Assembly: GCA_038230255.1 (NCBI GenBank)
Contig: JBBRNP010000003.1
Coordinates: forward strand, 248,001-312,000
DNA from: AV40 sp038230255
GTDB taxonomy: Bacteria; Verrucomicrobiota; Verrucomicrobiia; Chthoniobacterales; UBA10450
Direction of reading: 5' to 3'
DNA: 64,000 nt
Positions 54,382 to 62,285 of the stretch are shown here, in pieces. The notes beneath the pieces were generated by a model. It saw nothing but the letters and a program-made list of their open reading frames with translations. It was not told the DNA's origin and ran no database searches. Each line of letters opens with the position of its first letter. Positions within the stretch are counted from its first letter, which is position 1. Made by a program: the position numbers and the translations under genes.

Positions 54382-55395
54382 TCAGCGGATTTGGTAAGGC
54401 GTGGGGCTCGGGCCTTTTTTCTTACGGCTCGGTGTACCGCGTTTCGACGGAGTTGCCGTCGCCTGGCCCGTAGGCTTGGCAAGATAAACCTTCCCCGTAG
54501 GACTCTGTTTGCCGCGTTTGCGCGACGGGATCGGCGTCGGTGTCGGAATCGTACGCCTAATCCCTGGCCCTAAGCCGAGTGGCGGCGCGGTCGGCGTCGG
54601 CGTCGGCAAAACCCCAACCGGAACACCCACAGGCTGATTCGGCGTCGGTGTCGGAGTCACGCGTACGGGCGGCGGGAGGGTCGGAGTTGGCGTTTGTGGA
54701 GGATAGGTTGGCGTTGGGGTCCAATTCGGCGGAGTCGGGGTTTGCCAGGTCGGCGGAGTCGGCGTCGGGGTCTGCCGGGTCGGAGGCGTCGGAGTCGGAG
54801 TTTGCCGAGGAGGTGTGGGCGTGGGCGTCGACCGAGGAGGCGGGTTACAAGGAGGTGGGCACGGAGGAGGTGGCGGCCGAGGCGGACACGGCGGGTGTCT
54901 ACCCGGAGGGCCGTGCCATTTGTAACAACCGCAGTTCGATTCCCACCACCACCCGCCGCCATCTTGAATCCAAACCCATTGACAACATTGGTTGTTCCAT
55001 TGTCCGCCCGCGACAGAGAGTGGTATGAGCAAAAAGGCATGCTTGTCACCGTTGTTCGTAATTCCCTCGCCAATGATGTGAAAGGAATCGCTGATTGTTC
55101 TTGCGACGGTCAGGACTTTGAAATCGCTCTGGGAAAGATCGCACAATGTGTTGAGATCAAACATCTGACCATTCGAGTACAGAAATGCGTGCTCGGAGTT
55201 GTCGCTCATGGTCGAGGACCCGACAACCATTCCAGTCGCATTGGTACCCTGCCCGGCGACACTACTAGCCGTGCTCGTGCTCCCGCCGAGCGTGCCCAAA
55301 TCGGTGACGCTGAAGCTCAGCTCGGCGTTAACACGAACAAGACTGCAAGCAAGGAAGACGACGACTGCAAAACTGACTTTGGTTTGCGTGTTCAT
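54382..55395 (-). CDS. Secreted HAF-repeat protein with Pro/Thr-rich tail
   Basis: 337 residues from ATG 55395 (signal peptide ~1-24, LVRVNA). The N-terminal domain (~25-130) has HAF-type repeats: FSVTDLGTLGGSTSTASSV and HAFLYSNGQMFDLNTL. A Trp/Cys/Gly-rich patch (~135-165) follows, then ~150 residues of PTPTPP-type low complexity and a basic C-terminus. Probably extracellular or surface-attached. The PT-rich stretch resembles linkers. An upstream in-frame start exists but precedes the signal peptide poorly. Function unknown. Confidence 0.75.
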   Translation of the reverse strand: MNTQTKVSFAVVVFLACSLVRVNAELSFSVTDLGTLGGSTSTASSVAGQGTNATGMVVGSSTMSDNSEHAFLYSNGQMFDLNTLCDLSQSDFKVLTVARTISDSFHIIGEGITNNGDKHAFLLIPLSVAGGQWNNQCCQWVWIQDGGGWWWESNCGCYKWHGPPGRHPPCPPRPPPPPCPPPCNPPPRSTPTPTPPRQTPTPTPPTRQTPTPTPPTWQTPTPPNWTPTPTYPPQTPTPTLPPPVRVTPTPTPNQPVGVPVGVLPTPTPTAPPLGLGPGIRRTIPTPTPIPSRKRGKQSPTGKVYLAKPTGQATATPSKRGTPSRKKKGPSPTPYQIR

Positions 55396-55576
55396 GGGAG
55401 CGTGGTCGTTCCGGAGAAACTTCGGATTAGCGAAAAAAACTCTCGCGCACAAGCACAAATATTAAAAAGCCAAGTGACCGAAGCCGCGTGTGCATTTTAA
55501 TTTCTGTTCGCGCGTTGACAGCATGTAAACGCACTGCTTGTATACATCTTCGCGCTCGCGAAAAATTTCACGACAC

Positions 55577-56125
55577 ATGCCTTCGACTGAAGTTATTTTA
55601 ACCGACAACGTACCCGGCCTCGGCGCCGAAGCCGACGTCGTGAAGGTGCGCCGCGGTTACGCGCGCAATTATTTGCTGCCGCGCGGTAAAGCTTACGAAG
55701 TGACGCCCACGGCGCTGCGCCAACTGGACACGCTGAAGAAGAAACGCGCTGAGCGCGAAGCGGGCGAACTAAACGAAGCCGAAGAGCTGGCCCGGAAGAT
55801 CGGAAAAGCGCGGCTGACCTTCACTCTGGCAACCGGAGAATCGGGTAAAGCTTTCGGTTCGATCACGACCCAGGACATTGTAACGCGGATGAAGAACGAG
55901 CTCGGTCTGGAGATCGATCGTCACAAGGTCGTGCTGGAACGCCCGATCAAGGACACCGGCGAACACGAAGTCGCGATCAAATTGCATCACGACGTGACTG
56001 CGCAATTCAAGTTTGAAGTAAAATCGGCGGAACAAGCTCGCGAGCGCGGGAAAGAAGACGCCGAGGCTGAACAGCCTGAGAAAAAACATCGTTCGTTTTT
56101 CAGGAGAAAAAAAGAAACCACATAA
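55577..56125 (+). CDS. rplI: 50S ribosomal protein L9
   Basis: 182 residues from ATG 55577 (MPSTEVILTDNVPGLG). N-terminal rRNA-binding domain with VVKVRRGYARNYLLPRGKA, connecting helix, C-terminal domain (~75-150, FGSITTQDIV) and an extra ~30-residue Lys/Glu/Arg tail. It ends directly at the dnaB ATG, keeping the common rplI-dnaB order. Confidence 0.95.
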   Translation: MPSTEVILTDNVPGLGAEADVVKVRRGYARNYLLPRGKAYEVTPTALRQLDTLKKKRAEREAGELNEAEELARKIGKARLTFTLATGESGKAFGSITTQDIVTRMKNELGLEIDRHKVVLERPIKDTGEHEVAIKLHHDVTAQFKFEVKSAEQARERGKEDAEAEQPEKKHRSFFRRKKETT

Positions 56126-57619
56126 ATGGCGACTCAACCGTCCTTACGGACTGGAGAGACGCCTCGCAAAGATTCGGGCAATGGGCCCGGCCGAGGCAGG
56201 CCGGGAGGAAACGGTGGGTCACGCGTAGGAGACTCACTCACACGTTCTTCGCACGATATTCACCGTGCGCCGCCGCATAGCGTGGAAGCCGAGCAAGGCG
56301 TGCTCGGTTCGATGTTGATCTCGCCGCGGGACGCGATTGCGGAAGTCGTCGAGAAAATTAACGAGGAATACTTTTATGTTCCGGCGCATCAAACCATCTA
56401 CACTGTGCTGGTCGATCTCTGGAACGCGGGCCAGGCGATCGACCTGATCACGTTCACGCAAGTGCTGCGGGACCGGAATTTACTCGAAACCGTCGGCGGT
56501 GCCGCGTTAGTGACGAGCCTTTTCACCTTTGTGCCGACGGCCGCGAACGTTGGCTATTACCTCGAGATCGTCCGGGACAAGTATATTTTGCGCTCGATCA
56601 TCGCCGCTTCGACCGAAAGCGTGCGCCGCGCTTACGAAGAACAGGATGAGGTCGCGAACCTACTCGATGAGGTAGAACAGAAAATTTTCGCGGTCGGGGA
56701 AGATCGCTTCAAGGGCCAGATGCTCTCGATGAAGGACCAGGTGATGGAAGCGATCGAATCGATCGAAAAACTTTACGAGCGCAAAGGCGGCATCACCGGA
56801 ATCTCGACCGGCTTTGTTGAATTCGATCGCATGACCAGCGGATTGCATCCGGCGGAAATGATTGTGATCGCGGCGCGGCCGAGCATGGGAAAGACCGCGC
56901 TGGCGATGAACATTGCCGAGCACGTTTCAATCAACGAAAAACTACCGGTTGGCGTTTTCAGCTTGGAAATGAGCAGTCAGCAGCTCGTTCAGCGTCTCCT
57001 TTGCTCGCGGGCGCGGGTGAATTTGCAAAAAGTGCGCGATGGATTCTTGGGCGAGCGCGATTTCCCGAGCCTGACCGCGGCCGCTTCGAAATTGGCCGAG
57101 GCAAAAATCTTCATCGACGATAGCGCGAGTCTCACGATCTTGGAATTGCGCGCGAAAGCGCGCCGACTCAAAGCGCAGCAGGATGTGCAACTGATTATCA
57201 TCGATTATTTGCAGCTGCTAAGATCGACATCCCGCCGGGCGCAGGACAATCGCCAGCTTGAAATTTCGGAAATCTCCGCCGGCCTCAAAGGGCTGGCCAA
57301 GGAACTAAAGATTCCGGTCATTGTCGTAGCGCAATTGAACCGCCAACCGGAACAACGCACCGGAGGCAAACCGCGTTTGAGCGATCTGCGCGAGTCGGGC
57401 TCCATCGAGCAGGACGCGGATCTTGTCGGCTTGCTTGTTCGGCCGGAAATGTACGAAGAAGACGACGAAGCGCGTCAGGAGAAATCGGGCGAAGCCGAAT
57501 TGATCATTGCCAAGCAACGCAACGGTCCGGTTGGTGAGATTCCCCTCACCTTCCTAAAAGAATTCACCCGCTTCGAAGATCGCGCGCGCAACGTGACCGA
57601 GCCGGAAGAAGCGTTCTAG
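56126..57619 (+). CDS. dnaB: Replicative DNA helicase DnaB
   Basis: Hexameric 5'-3' helicase at the replication fork. 497 residues: a Gly/Arg-rich N-terminal stretch (~1-48), the N-terminal domain (~50-155, PPHSVEAEQGVLGSML), linker, and RecA-like domain with Walker A ARPSMGKTA (~252), VFSLEMSSQQLVQR and Walker B LIIIDYLQLL. No intein. It starts immediately after the rplI stop; its end overlaps tkt by 4 bp. Confidence 0.96.
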   Translation: MATQPSLRTGETPRKDSGNGPGRGRPGGNGGSRVGDSLTRSSHDIHRAPPHSVEAEQGVLGSMLISPRDAIAEVVEKINEEYFYVPAHQTIYTVLVDLWNAGQAIDLITFTQVLRDRNLLETVGGAALVTSLFTFVPTAANVGYYLEIVRDKYILRSIIAASTESVRRAYEEQDEVANLLDEVEQKIFAVGEDRFKGQMLSMKDQVMEAIESIEKLYERKGGITGISTGFVEFDRMTSGLHPAEMIVIAARPSMGKTALAMNIAEHVSINEKLPVGVFSLEMSSQQLVQRLLCSRARVNLQKVRDGFLGERDFPSLTAAASKLAEAKIFIDDSASLTILELRAKARRLKAQQDVQLIIIDYLQLLRSTSRRAQDNRQLEISEISAGLKGLAKELKIPVIVVAQLNRQPEQRTGGKPRLSDLRESGSIEQDADLVGLLVRPEMYEEDDEARQEKSGEAELIIAKQRNGPVGEIPLTFLKEFTRFEDRARNVTEPEEAF

Positions 57620-59601
57620 AGCGATTTGGCAGCTTCGACGACGTGTTTGGCGTCGATACCCCGTTCCTTCATCACTTCCGCGCCGGGCGCGCTCAAACCG
57701 AATTCGTGCAGCGCGATTACCTTTCCGTCCAAGCCGACGTATTGATACCAGGTTTCAGGAATGCCGGCTTCGATGGCGACGCGTTTACGGCATGACTTCG
57801 GAAGGACCTCCTCGCGATATTTTTCCGATTCGCGATTGAAGCGCTCGAAGCACGGCATGGAAACGACGCGAACGCCATCGCCTAGTTCCTTTGCTGCGGC
57901 GAGTGCGTGCTGCAGTTCGCTCCCGCACGACATGATAATCAGATCGAGCTTTCCTTTTTCCTTTTTCGCGATGTAACCGCCGCGCGCGACGCCTTGGCGC
58001 CGCAATTTAACATCGATATCGTTCAAAATCGGCACTACCTGCCGTGTCAGGGCGAGTAAAGTCGGGCCGTCGATCCGTTGCGCTGCCGCGGCAAAGGCTC
58101 CGGCCGTCTCTTCCGGATCGGCCGGTCGAATGACGTCGATCTGAGGCATGACGCGCACCGAGCTCACGGTCTCGACCGGTTCATGGGTCGGGCCGTCTTC
58201 GCCGACGCCAATCGAGTCGTGCGTGAAAATGTAAATGTTCGGGAGTTTGGACAGCGCGGCCAGACGGATCGATGGCCGGCAATAATCGGTAAAGACCAGA
58301 AACGTCGCGCCAGATGCCCGGAAAATTCCGTGATACGAAATTCCATTCATGATCGCGCACATGCCGTGCTCACGAATTCCGAAGCGGATGTTGCGGCCAG
58401 CCGGTGTTTCGCGGGTGAAGTCGCCGCCGTCCTTGATGTAATTCAATGTCGACCCGTGTAAGTCGGCGCTGCCACTGATCAGAAACGGCATCGCTTTCGC
58501 GACCGGTTGCAAAGCTTCGCTTCCGGCTTTACGCGTCGCGAGCTTCGCGTCTTTCGGGAACTCGGGAATTTTCGAGAGAAGATCGACATCGACCTTTCGT
58601 GCGATGCCGTCATCGAGCAGCTGCGCTTTGTCTGAATTCTTCTTTCGCCAATCGTTATAGGTTTTCTCCCAGCGATCATACTCCGCGAGCAGCTTCTTCT
58701 TGTGCTCAGCGAAATAATCGTAGGTCTCTTTTGAGACAAAGTAATGTTCATCAGGCAGGCCGAGACCTTTGCGTGCGGCATCAACAAACTTCGCTCCCGC
58801 TTCGCCGTGCGCCTTGAATGTCCCCGCCACTTCCGGAATGCCTTTTCCGATCAGTGTATGGGCGACGATAAACTTTGGCTTGCCATCGTTGTTCTCTTTC
58901 GCGGTGTTGAGCGCGTCGAGAAACGCTTGCATGTCTTGCCCATTGATCTCCTGAACATCGAAGCCATAGGCCTTGAATCGCGCAGCCGTGTCTTCGCTCT
59001 GGGTCATCTTCGCCGGAGCGTCGAGCGTGACCGCATTTGAATCGTAAATCAGAATCAGATTATCCAGACCGAAATGTCCGGCGAACGCGCTCGCTTCCGC
59101 CGACACCCCTTCCTGCAGGCAACCGTCGCCCGCAAGACAGATGCAATGCTGATCGAAAATGCGGTGCTCACTGGTGTTGAATCGGGCCGCCGCCATTTTC
59201 ATCGCGACCGCGATTCCGACGGAGTTGCCGACGCCTTGTCCGAGCGGACCGGTCGTGCACTCCACTCCAGGCGTCTCAAAAAATTCCGGGTGGCCCGGCG
59301 TTTTCGAATGCAACTGCCGGAACCGTTTGATTTCCGACATCGGCAAATCGTAACCGCTCATGTGGAGCCAGGCGTAGAGAAGCATGCTGCCGTGCCCGGC
59401 CGAGAGAACGAAGTAATCGCGCCCGAACCAGCGCGGTTTATCGGGATTGTACTTTAGAGCATAGCCATAAAGCACGGCTCCCATCTCGGCGCAGCCCAGG
59501 GGAAGGCCAAGATGCCCGGATTGGGAGGCTTGAACCGCGTCCATGCAGAGACCGCGCGCCTCGGTGGCGGCGCGCGAAAGGGCTTCGATGTTCAAACTCA
59601 T
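57616..59601 (-). CDS. tkt: Transketolase
   Basis: ThDP enzyme of the pentose phosphate pathway. 661 residues: GHGSMLLYAWLHMSGYDL (~68), ThDP motif GDGCLQEGVSAEASAFAGHFGLDNLILIYDSN (~157-187), Pyr domain with GIREHGMCAIMNGIS (~408) and C-terminal domain (~530-661). Convergent with dnaB. One 10-mer copy is read as K-I-D-V-D on the opposite strand sense. Confidence 0.95.
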   Translation of the reverse strand: MSLNIEALSRAATEARGLCMDAVQASQSGHLGLPLGCAEMGAVLYGYALKYNPDKPRWFGRDYFVLSAGHGSMLLYAWLHMSGYDLPMSEIKRFRQLHSKTPGHPEFFETPGVECTTGPLGQGVGNSVGIAVAMKMAAARFNTSEHRIFDQHCICLAGDGCLQEGVSAEASAFAGHFGLDNLILIYDSNAVTLDAPAKMTQSEDTAARFKAYGFDVQEINGQDMQAFLDALNTAKENNDGKPKFIVAHTLIGKGIPEVAGTFKAHGEAGAKFVDAARKGLGLPDEHYFVSKETYDYFAEHKKKLLAEYDRWEKTYNDWRKKNSDKAQLLDDGIARKVDVDLLSKIPEFPKDAKLATRKAGSEALQPVAKAMPFLISGSADLHGSTLNYIKDGGDFTRETPAGRNIRFGIREHGMCAIMNGISYHGIFRASGATFLVFTDYCRPSIRLAALSKLPNIYIFTHDSIGVGEDGPTHEPVETVSSVRVMPQIDVIRPADPEETAGAFAAAAQRIDGPTLLALTRQVVPILNDIDVKLRRQGVARGGYIAKKEKGKLDLIIMSCGSELQHALAAAKELGDGVRVVSMPCFERFNRESEKYREEVLPKSCRKRVAIEAGIPETWYQYVGLDGKVIALHEFGLSAPGAEVMKERGIDAKHVVEAAKSL

Positions 59602-59732
59602 GGCAAGAAGAGGTAGTTTATGGTTTTAGATCCGAGATAGCGCAATCTCTTTCCAAAGTTATCGCTCCTTTAAGGCAAATTTCGTCCAGAATCCTCCTCA
59701 CTAGTCGGGTTCGCTGCCGATACTGAATAACT

Positions 59733-59785
59733 TGTGAATAAAGAGCCGCTTTTAGGCTGCTTTATTCACAGGATTCTGTGAATAA
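59733..59785. promoter_or_regulatory. Three DnaA-box-like sites between tkt and rsmA
   Basis: TGTGAATAA at 59733-59741, TTATTCACA at 59762-59770 and TGTGAATAA at 59777-59785 all match TTATNCACA. The first two form an 11-bp perfect inverted repeat (TGTGAATAAAG ... CTTTATTCACA) with a smaller AGCC/GGCT stem in the loop. The 228-bp gap is divergent, so the sites could be an operator for tkt and rsmA, a DnaA-controlled promoter or part of an origin. Confidence 0.55.
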
Positions 59786-59829
59786 GGGCTTAATTTTCGG
59801 AACTTCGCAGCCTAAGTTGTTGATCTTCG

Positions 59830-61167
59830 ATGAAGTTATCAGAAATGGCTGCGACTCTGCAGGAAATCGGCGTTTCGCCGGTGAAAAGTCTCGGTCAGAA
59901 TTTTTTACACGATCGCAATCTCGCGAATTGGGTGGTCGATCACGCGAAGATCAGTCGAGAAGATTTCATCGTTGAGATCGGGCCTGGTCTCGGCGCGTTG
60001 ACGGAAATTGCGCTGGCCAAAGGCGCGCACGTTCTCGCCATCGAAAAAGACAAACGCCTGGTAAAGTTTCTGCGCGACAAATTTCAAGGCGGCCCGCTGG
60101 AGATCGTGCACAGCGACGCGCTCGAATTTGATACGCGAATTTTATTCACCCATCCCGAAGTGAAGCTGCTCGGAAACCTTCCGTACTACATTTCGAGCCA
60201 GCTGCTAATCAAGTTCCTGGAATATCCAAGTCCGATATCACTGTGGTTGTTCATGTTACAAAAGGAAGTGGCGCGACGGCTCGTAGCTTCGCCCGCGACG
60301 AGGGATTACGGCGCGCTCACGTTGCTCGTTCACCTACATTACCGCGTCGAATACCTACGGACAATTCCCGCTAGCGTCTTCCTTCCGAAACCGAATGTGG
60401 ACTCGGCGCTCGTGCGCATCGTTCCGCGTGATCCGCGGGAACTTCCAGCCTGCGATTACAAGGTTTTCGAGGAACTGGTGCGGCGCGGCTTTTCACAGCG
60501 ACGCAAACAACTGGGCAAACTCATTCGCGAAAATGTGCCCGCTTGGGAAAAGGCCGCCGTTGAGCTCGGTCTCAATCCCAAGGCCCGTGCGGAAGAACTC
60601 TCGCTCAGGCAATGGATTGCCTTGGCTAATTACGTCACACCGATTGCCTCGGCTGAGGGTGGCAATGGGCCGGAAGAGTCCTTTTCGTTGGTGGACGGCC
60701 ACGATCAGGTCGTGGGGGCGGCTCCGAGGGGCCAAGTGCATGCGAATAACTTGCTCCACCGGGCGGTCCACATGCTGATTTTCAACTCCTCAGGGGAGAT
60801 CTTCCTCCAATTGCGGTCTCGATGGAAAGATCGACACCCTCTGGCTTGGGATTCGAGCGCCGCGGGGCATGTTAATGCCGGCGAAGAGTATCATCAAAGC
60901 GCCGCCCGCGAACTTCGCGAGGAACTTGGAATCGATATTCCACTGGAACAAGTCGCGAAACTATCCGCCTCGGAGCGGACCGGTTATGAGTTCATTTGTC
61001 TTTACCGGGGATCCTACGACGGCGAGTTACGACCAAGTCCGAGCGAGATTGAAGCCGGCCGCTTCTTCCCCCCAACGATCATTGACGCCTGGATCAAAGC
61101 GCGGCCGCAGGAATTTGCGCCGGGATTCATTGAGTGCTGGAAAATCTGGCGAGAAAAAAATCCTTAA
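59830..61167 (+). CDS. rsmA: RsmA (16S rRNA dimethyladenosine transferase) fused to a Nudix hydrolase
   Basis: 445 residues. N-terminal RsmA/KsgA (~1-275): SLGQNFLHDRNLANWVV, SAM site VEIGPGLGALT, catalytic LLGNLPYYISS; it dimethylates the two adenines of helix 45. After a short linker, the Nudix domain (~285-440) has the Nudix box G-H-V-N-A-G-E ... R-E-L-R-E-E-L-G-I (~345-367) and resembles the IDI-like YfcD group. No stop or frameshift lies between the halves, so it is one polypeptide. One 10-mer copy in the Nudix part sits in the K-D-R-H frame. Confidence 0.92.
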   Translation: MKLSEMAATLQEIGVSPVKSLGQNFLHDRNLANWVVDHAKISREDFIVEIGPGLGALTEIALAKGAHVLAIEKDKRLVKFLRDKFQGGPLEIVHSDALEFDTRILFTHPEVKLLGNLPYYISSQLLIKFLEYPSPISLWLFMLQKEVARRLVASPATRDYGALTLLVHLHYRVEYLRTIPASVFLPKPNVDSALVRIVPRDPRELPACDYKVFEELVRRGFSQRRKQLGKLIRENVPAWEKAAVELGLNPKARAEELSLRQWIALANYVTPIASAEGGNGPEESFSLVDGHDQVVGAAPRGQVHANNLLHRAVHMLIFNSSGEIFLQLRSRWKDRHPLAWDSSAAGHVNAGEEYHQSAARELREELGIDIPLEQVAKLSASERTGYEFICLYRGSYDGELRPSPSEIEAGRFFPPTIIDAWIKARPQEFAPGFIECWKIWREKNP

Positions 61168-61463
61168 CGCCGGCGTCGACGCACAGATGTCGATCTTGCA
61201 CCGCGTTTGGGAGCGCGACCCATTGCCGTGCGCTTGAATTTTCGGGCCGCCCGGCGCGCGCCTTCTTTTCCACCGAAAAGTGAGTCGCTGAACATTCTGG
61301 TGAAGGCATTAACTCCACGCAGGAAATGCACCTGAAAGCCGTGCGTTTGTTTTTTCGCGCGCGCCTTTGTATCGATGCGGCGGATATTCGCTTCCGAATC
61401 GGGATTGGATCGTCTTCGCATGAGCGCCTGCCTAACAACTACGTCAAACAACGCGAGAATCAA
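61164..61463 (-). CDS. Possible small basic protein
   Basis: An open frame of up to 99 residues with a very basic C-terminal half (FLRGVNAFTRMFSDSLFGG, then Arg/Lys-rich). The MFSD start at about 61301 gives a ~45-residue version. Composition and the compact SDSLFGGKEGARRAAR stretch look gene-like, but there is no homologue I know. Its end overlaps the rsmA stop by 4 bp. This gap (61168-61478) otherwise holds one 10-mer copy at 61188. Confidence 0.35.
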   Translation of the reverse strand: MILALFDVVVRQALMRRRSNPDSEANIRRIDTKARAKKQTHGFQVHFLRGVNAFTRMFSDSLFGGKEGARRAARKFKRTAMGRAPKRGARSTSVRRRRR

Positions 61464-61478
61464 CGAGTTGCGGCTTTA

Positions 61479-62243
61479 TCACTGGAGAGCGGTTTTTTCC
61501 GGCGGCGGCAAATCCCACTTCCGCCGTTTTCTTTCATATTCGGCGGCGGGCAGGAGGACATAACAGGGATGTCGCGACGCTCGCAGCCACGCCACGGTTC
61601 TTACTAGATCGGACTCAGCCATCGTCGTGCAACCAGTGGTGGCCCGGTTCACGCCGCGGCGAATATGGAAAAAAATCGCGCTGCCCGCCCCGGCCACGGG
61701 CGGGTCGGAATTATGCCGGATCTCGACCAGCCAATGGTAGGCGAAATCTCCCGAGCGCATTTTTTCGTGGCTGTAATTGTCGGGCGGGTTTTTCGGGTCG
61801 ATGACGATGTGGCGATTGTAATTTGGAGAGCGCGGATCATCGCTCCAGATATCCGCTTCTGTGACCTGATGATACGGATAATCGCCGCCCGCAGGTAATT
61901 TGGCATCGTAACCAAAAACTTTCCCGATCGCGAAAACTCCGGCCGGCGCGCGCCCGTCGCGTTCTTTCTTGTGCAAACCGGACTCGCTTTGCCCGGCGAG
62001 ACCGCTCCCCCAGGCCAGACCATTTTTGCCGAACAAAACCGGCACCGCCGGACTGACCGCAGTCCAACCGCCGCCGCCGGACCGTTCGAACAACTGCAAT
62101 TTTCCGCGCATCGAATTCCAGTCCGGCGCAATCGCAACAATGAGCTGGGAGCAATCCGCCGGAACACCCTCGGCAACAGCGTTGCTTGCCAGAACAATCA
62201 CCGCCGCGCCAAACAAGAATCTAGGCAAGATCGACATAAACAT
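61479..62243 (-). CDS. Exported L,D-transpeptidase-type (YkuD) protein
   Basis: 254 residues: signal peptide (~1-24, VLASNAVAEG) and a YkuD-type domain of the YafK/ErfK branch. FFHIRRGVNRATTGCTTM holds His193 and Cys205 as the likely catalytic pair; the classical H-G-C reads T-G-C. It may cross-link peptidoglycan or attach proteins to it. ATG 62243 and ATG 62237 are both possible; a GTG at 62261 is less likely. A 10-mer copy lies over the signal-peptide start codons. Divergent from the TMTC-like gene. Confidence 0.75.
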   Translation of the reverse strand: MFMSILPRFLFGAAVIVLASNAVAEGVPADCSQLIVAIAPDWNSMRGKLQLFERSGGGGWTAVSPAVPVLFGKNGLAWGSGLAGQSESGLHKKERDGRAPAGVFAIGKVFGYDAKLPAGGDYPYHQVTEADIWSDDPRSPNYNRHIVIDPKNPPDNYSHEKMRSGDFAYHWLVEIRHNSDPPVAGAGSAIFFHIRRGVNRATTGCTTMAESDLVRTVAWLRASRHPCYVLLPAAEYERKRRKWDLPPPEKTALQ

Positions 62244-62285
62244 TCGCAAATGTAGGCGCACGGTTTATTGATTTCCTCGTTTGTC

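Noticed and set aside
59602..59829. A firm origin of replication call
   Set aside because: The gap is only 228 bp and has no clear AT-rich unwinding element; dnaA/dnaN are not in the window. Kept only as a finding.
61127..61438. A 103-residue minus-strand frame overlapping the end of rsmA
   Set aside because: It runs antisense to rsmA coding sequence and its composition is not gene-like; the alternative frame at 61164-61463 is slightly better and is listed with low confidence.
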